Assembly (NCBI RefSeq): GCF_021023135.1
Contig: NZ_PGFV01000005.1
Location: 62,001-126,000 of the forward strand
Direction: 5' to 3'
Length of the DNA stretch: 64,000 nt
Source: Brevibacterium sp. CCUG 69071
GTDB taxonomy: Bacteria > Actinomycetota > Actinomycetes > Actinomycetales > Brevibacteriaceae
Shown here: positions 32,546 through 40,637 of the stretch, piece after piece
How positions within the stretch are numbered: the stretch's first letter is position 1
How the letters are laid out: each line of letters starts with the position of its first letter
Made by a program: the position numbers and the translations under genes
The notes under the pieces: generated by a model
Told to the model about the DNA's origin: nothing
Database searches by the model: none
Seen by the model: only the letters and a program-made list of their open reading frames with translations

Positions 32546-34255
32546 ATGACGAGTGAATCTTCGAACACGACCGCCACGTCGCAGAAGACGAACGACCGAC
32601 CCCGGGTCAAGGACGGTGTGGCGGTTCCGTCCCCCGACTCTCCGGGAACGCCTCCTCCGAAGGCCGCGACCGCCTCGGCGACGGGTGCCGCAGCACCGAG
32701 CGAGCCGATCGATCCGGCCGAAGCCGAGGTCGCCGTCGGCACCGATGCCGCCTACGCCGGCGAGGAGGCCGACCGGGTCCAGATCCGACGACCCCTGCGC
32801 AACATCTCGGAGGTCCGACACTTCTTCCGCACCAATCAGACCCCGATCTACTTCATCGGGGCGACCCCCTTCAATCTGCTCGGCCTCGACCGCTGGGTGC
32901 GCAACTTCTCCTACATCACCTACTACGACGGCTGGGACGGCGGACACCCGCGCGTCTTCTCCCCGCGCTACAAGCCCTTCGTCGAGTTCGAGTCCGGTGA
33001 GGCGATCAACAACTGGCTGCTGCTCAACGCCGAGGTCCGGGCGCACATGACCCGCAACGTCCCGCACGGCGAGCGGGTGCAGGTGGCGATGGTCTTCTTC
33101 GACGAGGAGACCGAACGGATCTGCCGTGAGCTCGGCTACGATCTCATCCTGCCCTCGGCGGCTCTGCGCAATCAGCTCGACTCGAAGATCGAGACGACGA
33201 AGCTCGGCAATGAGGCCGGTGCCTTCTCCGTGCCCAACGTCCTGACCACGGCCGATACCTATGAGGCCCTGAATGCGGGGGCCGCCGAGGCGGACCTGGG
33301 CACCGATCTGGTCGTGCAGACCCCCTACGGCGATTCCGGGAAGACCACGTTCTTCATCTCCTCGGCCGCCGATTGGGAGAAGTACAAGGACGACATCATC
33401 GGCGAACAGCTGAAGATCATGAAGCGGATCAACAACACACCGGTGGCTGTGGAGGCCGTGATCACCTCGAGCGGCGTCGTCGTCGGCCCCTTCCTCACCG
33501 AGCTGGCCGGGTTCACCGAGCTGACTCCGTACAAGGGCGGCTGGTGCGGCAATGAGATGACCCCGGATGTGCTCACCGCCGATCAGCGAACCCGCGCCAG
33601 GGACCTCGTGCGCAAGATGGGCGAAGGTCTGCGCAAGCGCGGGTATCGCGGCTTCTTCGAGGTCGATGTGCTCGTCGATCTCGACACCGACGATGTCTGG
33701 CTCGGCGAGCTCAATCCGCGGATCTCGGGCGCCTCGGCGATCACGAACGTCACGGCCGGAGCCTATGCCGACGTGCCGCTGTTCCTGTTCCATCTGCTCG
33801 AGTACCTCGACGTCGAATTCGATCTCGACGTCGACGAGATCAACGAACGGTGGGAGGAGCTCTCGGGAGCCGACGAGTGGTCGCAGATGGTCATCAAGGA
33901 GACCGCCGACATCACCGAGTACATCACCCACTCCCCGCTGACCGGACAGTACTTCCTCGACCAGTACGGCACCCTGACGTACAAGCGGGCGGCCCTCGAC
34001 TGGCATCCCCTGCAGAACGGCAGCGAGGTGTTCTTCCTGCGCATCTACGGTGCCGGGGAGTATCGCTGGAAGGGAGCCGACCTCGGCGTGCTGGTGACGA
34101 AGAACCCGCTGCAGACGAAGGCGGGCGGCTCGAACGCCCTGAGCATCCGCGCCAAGCACTTCATCGATTCGATACGCGCCATGTACTCCGGCGTCCCGGT
34201 CGCGGCCGAGGACCCCTCCCCCGCCCTGGGCGGGCCCGGCGCCAAAGGTGACTGA
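32546..34255 (+). CDS. ATP-grasp protein of unknown substrate
   Basis: Cytoplasmic protein of 569 residues. The first 80 or so residues are Ser/Pro/Ala-rich and disordered. The ATP-grasp core shows a glycine loop YGDSGK (261-266), GGWCGNEMTP, GFFEVDVLVDL (369-379), and the Mg-binding motif GELNPRISGAS (387-397). This suits a carboxylate-amine or carboxylate-thiol ligase, or a biotin-carboxylase-like enzyme; no biotin or carrier domain is present. GAAGGAG lies 8 bases before the ATG. It precedes a NylB-like hydrolase by 110 bp on the same strand, suggesting opposed making and breaking of one amide bond. Function inferred only. Confidence 0.78.
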   Translation: MTSESSNTTATSQKTNDRPRVKDGVAVPSPDSPGTPPPKAATASATGAAAPSEPIDPAEAEVAVGTDAAYAGEEADRVQIRRPLRNISEVRHFFRTNQTPIYFIGATPFNLLGLDRWVRNFSYITYYDGWDGGHPRVFSPRYKPFVEFESGEAINNWLLLNAEVRAHMTRNVPHGERVQVAMVFFDEETERICRELGYDLILPSAALRNQLDSKIETTKLGNEAGAFSVPNVLTTADTYEALNAGAAEADLGTDLVVQTPYGDSGKTTFFISSAADWEKYKDDIIGEQLKIMKRINNTPVAVEAVITSSGVVVGPFLTELAGFTELTPYKGGWCGNEMTPDVLTADQRTRARDLVRKMGEGLRKRGYRGFFEVDVLVDLDTDDVWLGELNPRISGASAITNVTAGAYADVPLFLFHLLEYLDVEFDLDVDEINERWEELSGADEWSQMVIKETADITEYITHSPLTGQYFLDQYGTLTYKRAALDWHPLQNGSEVFFLRIYGAGEYRWKGADLGVLVTKNPLQTKAGGSNALSIRAKHFIDSIRAMYSGVPVAAEDPSPALGGPGAKGD

Positions 34256-34365
34256 CCGAACGGCGGGCGCCGCGGCGCCCGGTGATACTCTCGTCACGGA
34301 CTGCGCGGCCGGAGCCGGCCGCCTGAGGAGTTTCGAGGCAGCGATGAGAGAGCTAGAGGTGAAGC

Positions 34366-35586
34366 GTGGCTGAGACGTCACCCGAGGAGACCGTGCCCGT
34401 CGTCGACCCCGCCGCAGGGGTCGACCGGGACAACTGGCAGGAACCCGACCACGTCCGCTGGTCCTTCCAGCACGTCGATCAGGTGCTGCCGACGACGCCG
34501 ATCTCACGCGGCTCGGGCCCGATCGCCGAACTCCCCGCCGACCTGCAGGACCTCGGTGCCGTCGAGATCCCGGCCACCGAGTTCTCCGCGGCGCGCACCG
34601 TGCGCAGCGTCATCGAGGACAGCGACACCGATGCCTGGATGGTCCTCCACAACTCCACCGTGCTCACCGAGGAGTACTTCGGCACGATGGGACCGGAGAC
34701 CGAGCACCTGCTGATGTCGGTGAGCAAGTCGCTCATCGGCACCGTCGCCGGCAACCTCGTCGGCGCCGGGGATCTCGATCCTGCTCGCCCGATCACCGAC
34801 TACGTTCCCGAGCTCGCCTCCTCCGGCTATGCCGGGGCGAGCGTGCGCCACATCCTCGACATGCGCTCGGGCATCAGGTTCTCCGAGAACTACCTCGACC
34901 CGCAGTCCGAGGTCAGGCAGATCGAGGAGTCGATCGGCTGGTCCGAGGCGAAGCGGGAGACCCCGGGCATCGGCATGTATGACTTCCTCACCACTCTTGA
35001 GGCGAAGTCCGAGCACGGCGGGCCCTTCGAGTACCGCTCGTGTGAGACCGACGTCCTCGGCTGGGTGTGCGAGAAGGTCGCCGGCGAGAGCATGCAGACG
35101 CTGATGTCGCGTCTGCTGTGGTCGCGCATCGGCGCCGAACGCGATGCCCTCATCGCCACCGATCAGTACGGTGTGGGAATGTTCGACGGAGGGATCAATA
35201 CGACCCTGCGGGACCTCGCCCGGTTCGGCTGCCTCTATGCGAACCGCGGAGTGTCCCTGACCGGCGAGCAGGTGGCGCCGACCTCGTGGATCGGTGACAC
35301 GCTCACCGGCGACGCGGACACCCGGCAGGCCTTCGCCGACGGCCCCGGCGACAATCGGATGCCCGGGGGGATGTACCGCAACCAGTTCTGGTTCCCCTAC
35401 CCCGATTCGCACGCCTTCCTGGCCCTGGGCATCCACGGCCAGATGATCTACATCAACCCCGGCGCAAACGTCGTCGGCGTCAAGCTCTCGAGCTGGGGCC
35501 TGCCCCAGGACGCGACGAAGCTGTTCCCCACCATCCGGGCCTTCGACGCGGTGGCCAAGGCCGTCGCCTCGCCCCTGCCGGACTGA
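34366..35586 (+). CDS. Beta-lactamase-fold serine hydrolase (6-aminohexanoate-dimer hydrolase-like)
   Basis: Penicillin-recognising-fold hydrolase of 406 residues with no signal peptide. The catalytic SxxK is SVSK at 118-121 and the Tyr of the third motif is in EYRSCETD (Tyr223), close to the spacing in NylB. Family members cleave linear amides or esters. It starts at GTG 34366 after AGAGGTGAAGC. It follows an ATP-grasp gene in the same direction and converges on the MFS gene, with stop codons 1 bp apart. The natural substrate is unknown. Confidence 0.83.
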   Translation: MAETSPEETVPVVDPAAGVDRDNWQEPDHVRWSFQHVDQVLPTTPISRGSGPIAELPADLQDLGAVEIPATEFSAARTVRSVIEDSDTDAWMVLHNSTVLTEEYFGTMGPETEHLLMSVSKSLIGTVAGNLVGAGDLDPARPITDYVPELASSGYAGASVRHILDMRSGIRFSENYLDPQSEVRQIEESIGWSEAKRETPGIGMYDFLTTLEAKSEHGGPFEYRSCETDVLGWVCEKVAGESMQTLMSRLLWSRIGAERDALIATDQYGVGMFDGGINTTLRDLARFGCLYANRGVSLTGEQVAPTSWIGDTLTGDADTRQAFADGPGDNRMPGGMYRNQFWFPYPDSHAFLALGIHGQMIYINPGANVVGVKLSSWGLPQDATKLFPTIRAFDAVAKAVASPLPD

Positions 35587-35587
35587 G

Positions 35588-36724
35588 TCAGTCCTCGCCG
35601 AGGCGGACCGTGCGGAACGCAGAGAACCACAGTCCGATCGCGGTGAGTCCGAAGATGCAGACCGCCGCGGTCAGCGCGAACTGAGCGCCCGCTGCCGCGG
35701 TGACGACCCCGGCCACGGGTGAGAAAACGACGATGACGGCCCGGTCGGTCGAGCGCATCGTCGTGTTGGTCCGGGCCTGGAAGGCATCCGGGGTGATCGA
35801 CTGCCGGTAGGCCATCTCGCGCGAGTTGCTCAGCCCGATCGCGAAGCCGTGGAGGAGCTGCCCGAGGAAGAGGACGGACACGGCAGTCAGTTGCGGGGCC
35901 TGCCCGACCTGCCCCGCCTGATGTACAGGCATTGCGGCCAGGAGCACGAGCACTCCCACCGTGGAGATCGCATGGGCGAGAATCACCGTCCGGCCGTAGC
36001 CCAGACGCAGTCCCACCGGCCGTGTCGCCACCGCTCCGATGATCCCGCCCAGTCCGCTGCCGGCCACGATGATGCCGAACCAGAAGGCGTCGAGGCCGAT
36101 GTCGGAGAGGATGTAGTCGGCAGCGACCGTGAGAAGGATCGCCTGGGCGGCGAACCAGACATGGGTCCAGATCGCCAAGTCTCTCAGGCTGCGATTCGCG
36201 TACACCCAGCGCAGACCGGCCCCGATCTCCCTGAGCAGCTTCCGGTCACCGTCGCCGAGCGCCGGTCCTGCGGTCTCCGCGGCCGCATTGGTCCCGTCGA
36301 TGCGAGCATGCGCGGACTGCAGCGCAGCGGACGGGATGAGTCGGGGGACGAACGCCTGGGAGGCGCTGTCATTGATCAGCGTGGCCGTGCCGAGCACGGC
36401 GACGAGCAGCAGCAGAATCGGCAGCGAGAGGTGCCCTGACCACCACAGCAGCGGGATGAGGCAGAGCAGGCAGGCCCGCATCAGATCGCTGGCGATCATC
36501 ACCGGCCGCCGTCTCACCCGGTCGATGAGTGCGCCGAGGACGAGGCCGAAGAGCAGATAGGGAAGCCATCTGGCGGCACCCAGCCAGCCGAGGCCGATCG
36601 CCCCGGCATGCAGGTGCTCAACGATGATGACCTGGAGTGCGAGGAAGGTGATCCAGGCGCCGAAGCCGGAGACCGTTTCGGCCGCCCAGAACCAACGGAA
36701 GGCTCGGGGCAGCACCGCTCTCAT
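35588..36724 (-). CDS. MFS transporter, apparently lacking two central membrane helices
   Basis: Major-facilitator protein of 378 residues; relatives usually have about 410-430. Helices 1-4 are clear (for example LPILLLLVAVLGTATLI), then NAAAETAGPALG runs straight into DGDRKLLREIGAGLRWVY, which in relatives follows helices 5 and 6. Helices 7-12 are present. The frame is continuous, so this looks like an in-frame loss of about 45 residues near 36255. Activity is doubtful. The gene is convergent with the serine hydrolase and 17 bp downstream of the FAD oxidase gene. Confidence 0.78.
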   Translation of the reverse strand: MRAVLPRAFRWFWAAETVSGFGAWITFLALQVIIVEHLHAGAIGLGWLGAARWLPYLLFGLVLGALIDRVRRRPVMIASDLMRACLLCLIPLLWWSGHLSLPILLLLVAVLGTATLINDSASQAFVPRLIPSAALQSAHARIDGTNAAAETAGPALGDGDRKLLREIGAGLRWVYANRSLRDLAIWTHVWFAAQAILLTVAADYILSDIGLDAFWFGIIVAGSGLGGIIGAVATRPVGLRLGYGRTVILAHAISTVGVLVLLAAMPVHQAGQVGQAPQLTAVSVLFLGQLLHGFAIGLSNSREMAYRQSITPDAFQARTNTTMRSTDRAVIVVFSPVAGVVTAAAGAQFALTAAVCIFGLTAIGLWFSAFRTVRLGED

Positions 36725-36741
36725 GGGCTCAGACTAGCAAG

Positions 36742-37860
36742 TCACAGTCCGAGGTCGGCGATCTCCGCGGCGGGCTGGCCGAGGATCGCCCTGGCCACCG
36801 CGTCGCCGATGAGCGGGCCCATGGTCAGTCCGCCGGCACCGAACCCGGAGGCCAGCCACAGGCCCGGCGCGCCGGGCACCGGACCAGCGAACGGCAGTCC
36901 GTCGGCACGCACCGACATCGGGCGGATGCCGATCCGCGTCTCCAGCACGCTCGCCTCGGCGAGTCCCGGTGCGATGGACAGGGCATCGTCGAGCACCTGC
37001 TTCTGCCCGGCGGCCGTCGTCCTGACGTCGAACCCGACACCGTCCTCACGGGTGGCGCCGATGACGATGCGCCCGCCGTCGAAGGGGGTGATGTAGTGGT
37101 GGTCGAGCGGGTGGACCGTCGGCCACACCGCGGTGTTGGTCTCCGGCAGCCGCAGGTGCATGAGCTGTCCGCGCTGGGGTGCGATCTCCACCGCGGTGCC
37201 GAGGGTCTGCAGGATCGCTGCGCTGCGGGCTCCCCCGGCGATGACCAGGACGTCGAAGTCCTCCCTCGCCGAGGTGGTGCCCACCGACCAGGTGCGCGCA
37301 CCGGCGGCGGTGATCGTATGGGCCGCGTCGTGGATCAGCCTCGCGCCCTTGAGCGCGGCGCCGGTGAGGATGGCATCGCGGAAGGTGCGCCCGTCGACCC
37401 GTCCGCCGCCGGTCACGAGCAGCCCGGTCATCTCGGCGGCCAGCGGAGGGAAGACCGCGGCGGACTCCGCCGCATCGAGTTCGCACATCTCACCGGCCAC
37501 GGAACCGGCGGCGGCGACGCGTGCACGGATGGTTTCAGCCGCCTCGGCAAGGGTCCCGGGGTTCCGATTGACGACGAGGGCTCCGGTGCGCCGATAGCCG
37601 AGTTCGGGGATCCCGAGCTCGCGCAGCCGGTCGAGGAATTCGGGGTAGAAGTTCCCGCCGGCGGCGTAGGTGTCATAGTAGGCGCCAGTGCTCGTGGACA
37701 CCCAGGGGGCGATGATCCCGGCACTGGCCGCGGTGGCCTGGCCGGCCATGGCGTCGTCGATGACGGTGACGTCGGCACCTCGGGAGGCCAGTCCGAAGGC
37801 GAGGGAAGCTCCGGCGATGCCGCCTCCGATCACGGCGATCCGGGCAGAACGGTCGGTCAC
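36742..37860 (-). CDS. FAD-dependent amine/amino-acid oxidase (DAO family, glycine-oxidase-like)
   Basis: Flavoprotein of 372 residues. The dinucleotide-binding motif IAVIGGGIAGASLAFGLASRG is at the N-terminus (about 8-28). DAO-family features include QATAASAGIIAP, the central VLVIAGGARSAAIL, and the C-terminal FAD contact LWLASGFGAGGLTMGP. It oxidises primary or secondary amino groups; the exact amino acid is not determinable. Start is GTG 37860. It lies downstream of the sulfate operon on the same strand, separated by a long hairpin. Confidence 0.85.
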   Translation of the reverse strand: MTDRSARIAVIGGGIAGASLAFGLASRGADVTVIDDAMAGQATAASAGIIAPWVSTSTGAYYDTYAAGGNFYPEFLDRLRELGIPELGYRRTGALVVNRNPGTLAEAAETIRARVAAAGSVAGEMCELDAAESAAVFPPLAAEMTGLLVTGGGRVDGRTFRDAILTGAALKGARLIHDAAHTITAAGARTWSVGTTSAREDFDVLVIAGGARSAAILQTLGTAVEIAPQRGQLMHLRLPETNTAVWPTVHPLDHHYITPFDGGRIVIGATREDGVGFDVRTTAAGQKQVLDDALSIAPGLAEASVLETRIGIRPMSVRADGLPFAGPVPGAPGLWLASGFGAGGLTMGPLIGDAVARAILGQPAAEIADLGL

Positions 37861-37950
37861 GGTCAGACTCCTTCGTCGATGCCTATGCGCCGCGGCCTGC
37901 AGCGCCTCTTTCCGAGCCTACGTCCTTCCTCGGCGCATAACGCCCCAAGA

Positions 37951-37988
37951 CTGACACGTTCTACCGTTGCAACGGTAGGACGTGTCAG
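37951..37988. terminator. Long inverted repeat after the sulfate operon
   Basis: Nineteen-base arms (CTGACACGTTCTACCGTTG against its complement, one G-U pair) with no loop bases between them. It lies beyond the fprA stop and before the FAD oxidase start. No U-run follows, so it may be a terminator or a protein-binding palindrome. Confidence 0.6.
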
Positions 37989-37991
37989 TCT

Positions 37992-38045
37992 CGGCGACTG
38001 TTGTCTCGGAGACCGAGTGCCGCGGCGACTAGTGTCTCGGAGACC
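37992..38045. repeat. Two imperfect 31-bp tandem repeats
   Basis: CGGCGACT and TGTCTCGGAGACC recur with a 31-bp period (37992-38014 and 38023-38045). They lie between the long inverted repeat and the fprA stop codon. Confidence 0.5.
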
Positions 38046-38059
38046 ACTGCCTCAGCGCC

Positions 38060-39481
38060 TCAGTGTCCGGCGGCCGGCTGCCCTGCCGGTTCGTTCGAGA
38101 CGTGTCCGCGCGCCTCGGCGAGCATGCCCTCACGGGTCGCGATCTTCACACGCTCACGGCCCTCGGCCTCGCCGGCGGCCTTCTCCGCCGTCTCGACCCG
38201 GTGGTAGCCCTCCCAGTCGACATAGTCGATGCCTTTGGACTCGAGGAGGTCGACGATGGCGTCCTCGCTCGGGTTCACCGGTCCGGTGAGAGCTCCCGAA
38301 GCTCGATCCTCGAGGATGTGCGTGATCGTCTCGAGGGCATCGCCCTTCGTGTGCCCGATCAGCCCGACGGGACCGCGTTTGATCCACCCGGTCGCGTAGA
38401 CGCCGGGGATGACGTCGGCCTCGGCGGCCTTGGCCTGTTCTTCGGCGTCGACGACGCGTCCCTCATGGTTGGGGATGACGCCTCGCTTCGCATCGAAGGG
38501 CAGCTGCTGCAGTTCGCTGCCCGCATACCCGACCGCCCGGTAGACGGCCTGGATGTCCCAGTCGTGGAAGTTCCCGGTGCCCTTGACTCCCCCGTCGCCG
38601 TCGAGCTCCTGGCGTTCCGTGCGCAGCCCGGTTACCCGATCCTCGCCGAGGATGGCCACCGGTGCGTGGAGGAAGTGCAGGTGGAGGCGTCGCTTCGCAC
38701 CCGTGGGCTCACGCATCGTGAAATCGGTCAGGGTCTTCGCGACCTGCTTGACCTGGTTCGAGGACTCAATCGCAGCCATCGACCCTTCGTCGAACTCGAA
38801 GTCCTCGGGATAGACGATGATATCGACATCGGCCACATGACCGAGTTCGCGCAGCTCCAGCGGTGTGAACTTCGCCTGCGCCGGTCCGCGGCGTCCGAAC
38901 ACGTGGACGTCCGTGACCTGCGAAGATTTGAGCCCTTCGTAGACGTGGTCCGGAATTTCGGTGGTGTGCATGTCGTCGGCCTGTTTGGCCAGCACCCGGG
39001 CCACGTCGAGGGCGACATTGCCGTTGCCGAGCACGGCGACCTGCTCCGCTTCGAGCGGCCAGGTCTGACCCACATCGGGGTGCGAGTCGTACCAGTTGAC
39101 GAAGTCTGCGGCGCCGTAGGAACCAGGCAGGTCGACACCGGGAATCGACAGCGGCGCATCAACGAAGCAGCCGGTGGAGAAGATCACGGCATCGTAGAGG
39201 TCGGTGAGCTCGCCCAGTCCGAGGTCGACGCCGTACTCGACGTTCGAGAACAGGCGGATGTCGCCGCGGTCGAGGACCTTGATCAGAGCATTGATGATGC
39301 CTTTGATCCGCGGATGATCGGGAGCCACACCATAGCGGACGAGACCGAAGGGAGTCGGCAGGCGCTCGAAGAGATCGATGCTGACCTCGAAGTCGCGGTC
39401 TGCCTTGGTGAGCAGGTCGGCGGCGTAGATGCCGGCTGGGCCGGCACCGATGATGGCCACCCGGAAGGGCTGGGTCGTCAT
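38060..39481 (-). CDS. fprA: Ferredoxin-NADP+ reductase FprA, sulfate-operon copy
   Basis: Adrenodoxin-reductase-type flavoprotein of 473 residues that passes electrons from NADPH to ferredoxin. Motifs: FRVAIIGAGPAGIYAADLL (FAD), FGLVRYGVAPDHP, AVLGNGNVALDVARVL (NADP) and YATGWIKRGPVGLIGH. AGAAGGAG lies 4 bases before ATG 39481. It is the last gene of the sulfate operon, 30 bp after fdxA, so the pair can feed sulfite reductase. A paralog at 58611-60026 has the same protein through most of its length, and 683 bp (38691-39373) are identical in DNA. Confidence 0.95.
   Translation of the reverse strand: MTTQPFRVAIIGAGPAGIYAADLLTKADRDFEVSIDLFERLPTPFGLVRYGVAPDHPRIKGIINALIKVLDRGDIRLFSNVEYGVDLGLGELTDLYDAVIFSTGCFVDAPLSIPGVDLPGSYGAADFVNWYDSHPDVGQTWPLEAEQVAVLGNGNVALDVARVLAKQADDMHTTEIPDHVYEGLKSSQVTDVHVFGRRGPAQAKFTPLELRELGHVADVDIIVYPEDFEFDEGSMAAIESSNQVKQVAKTLTDFTMREPTGAKRRLHLHFLHAPVAILGEDRVTGLRTERQELDGDGGVKGTGNFHDWDIQAVYRAVGYAGSELQQLPFDAKRGVIPNHEGRVVDAEEQAKAAEADVIPGVYATGWIKRGPVGLIGHTKGDALETITHILEDRASGALTGPVNPSEDAIVDLLESKGIDYVDWEGYHRVETAEKAAGEAEGRERVKIATREGMLAEARGHVSNEPAGQPAAGH
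38691..39373. repeat. 683-bp tract identical to the second fprA copy
   Basis: By eye every base matches 59239-59921, while the flanking fprA sequence on both sides differs at many third positions. This indicates recent gene conversion. Confidence 0.85.
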
Positions 39482-39511
39482 GGTTCTCCTTCTCATCGGG
39501 CGAAGCCCGGG

Positions 39512-39838
39512 TCAGTCGTCGGTGTTCTGCGGGGGCAGGCCCGCGATGAAGGGGTGGTCGGCGTCGATGACGCCATGGGCGGCGGCTCCGCCCGGGGAGC
39601 CGATGTCGTCGAAGAAGTCGACGTTCGCGGCGTGGTAGGACTCCCACTCCTCGGGAACGTCGTCTTCGTAGAAGATGGCCTCCACCGGGCAGACGGGCTC
39701 GCAGGCACCGCAGTCGACGCATTCCTCGGGGTGGATGTAGAGAGAGCGTTTGCCCTCGTAGATGCAGTCGACCGGGCATTCCTCGATGCAGGCGCGGTCC
39801 TTCACATCGACGCAGGGCTGGGCGATGATGTAGGTCAT
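39512..39838 (-). CDS. fdxA: 7Fe ferredoxin FdxA
   Basis: Electron carrier of 108 residues. Cysteines at 9, 17, 21, 25, 40, 43, 46 and 50 give the 3Fe-4S plus 4Fe-4S pattern of mycobacterial FdxA (ACIEECPVDCIYEG, ECVDCGACEPVCPVEAI). It overlaps cobA by ATGA and lies 30 bp before fprA. In this operon it most likely carries electrons to the ferredoxin-dependent sulfite reductase. Confidence 0.95.
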   Translation of the reverse strand: MTYIIAQPCVDVKDRACIEECPVDCIYEGKRSLYIHPEECVDCGACEPVCPVEAIFYEDDVPEEWESYHAANVDFFDDIGSPGGAAAHGVIDADHPFIAGLPPQNTDD

Positions 39839-40635
39839 GGATTCCTCGTGAGTGCGGGTTGGGTCTGCGCCGCTGCTCTGAAGGCACCGACGGCGTAGGG
39901 GCTCAGGGTCACGACGTCTCCGGCGACGATGATGGCCGGGGACTTCACCGAGCGTCGCGCTGCCTGGAAGGCGATGGTGTCGAGCGTTCCGATGGTCACT
40001 CGCTGGTTCTCTCCATAGCCGTCCTCGATGATCGCGACCGGGCAGTCTCCCCCGCGTGCTCCTCTCGCGAGCGTCATCGCCGAGTGGGCCAGGGTGCCGA
40101 TGCCCATGAGGACGACGACGGTGTGGTCACGCCCCCCGCCGAGTTCGGCCAGCTGATCGTGTCCGGTGACGACGCTGTAGGCGGTGGCGAGTCCGCGGTG
40201 GGTCAAGGGGATGCCTGCCACGGCGGGCACCGAGTTCGCGCTGGTCACACCCGGGACGACCTGTACCTCGACGCCGGCGGCGATGCAGTGGGCGGTCTCC
40301 TCCCCACCGCGGCCGAAGACGAAGGGGTCTCCGCCCTTGAGCCGGACGACGCGGCGTCCGCGCCGGGCTTCTTCGACGAGGATCTCGTTGATGCGCTGCT
40401 GCGGCACCGGGTGATGACCGGGATGTTTGCCGACGTCGATGATCTCCGCTTCGAGTGCTCGTCCCCGTTCGGTTTCGAGCTGATCGATGACCGAGCGGGC
40501 GCCGAGGCGGTCGGCGACGATGACATCGGCGCCCTCCAGGGCACGCAGACCCTTGACCGTGAGCAGACCCAGGTCACCGGGGCCGGCGCCGATGAGCAGC
40601 ACGCTGCCCGGTGCCTGACGGGTGAACAGGCTCAT
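39835..40635 (-). CDS. cobA: Uroporphyrinogen-III C-methyltransferase
   Basis: SAM-dependent enzyme of 266 residues that makes precorrin-2, the first step of siroheme. Motifs: VLLIGAGPGDLGLLTVKG (about 13-30), VRLKGGDPFVFGRGGEE, and PGVTSANSVPAVAGIPLTHRG. ATG 40635 has GAGGAG 5 bases upstream; a GTG at 40641 overlaps the cysN stop and is an alternative. No dehydrogenase domain is attached. Within the sulfate operon its product serves the siroheme of sulfite reductase. Confidence 0.94.
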   Translation of the reverse strand: MSLFTRQAPGSVLLIGAGPGDLGLLTVKGLRALEGADVIVADRLGARSVIDQLETERGRALEAEIIDVGKHPGHHPVPQQRINEILVEEARRGRRVVRLKGGDPFVFGRGGEETAHCIAAGVEVQVVPGVTSANSVPAVAGIPLTHRGLATAYSVVTGHDQLAELGGGRDHTVVVLMGIGTLAHSAMTLARGARGGDCPVAIIEDGYGENQRVTIGTLDTIAFQAARRSVKSPAIIVAGDVVTLSPYAVGAFRAAAQTQPALTRNP

Positions 40636-40637
40636 GG

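Noticed and set aside
34260..34325. GC palindromes between the ATP-grasp and NylB-like genes as an attachment or origin site
   Set aside because: Two short GC-rich hairpins only; no integrase, AT-rich unwinding region or box repeats nearby.
38063..39898. Plus-strand frame opposite fprA, repeated opposite the second fprA
   Set aside because: The repetition only mirrors the duplicated fprA DNA; the translation is not protein-like.
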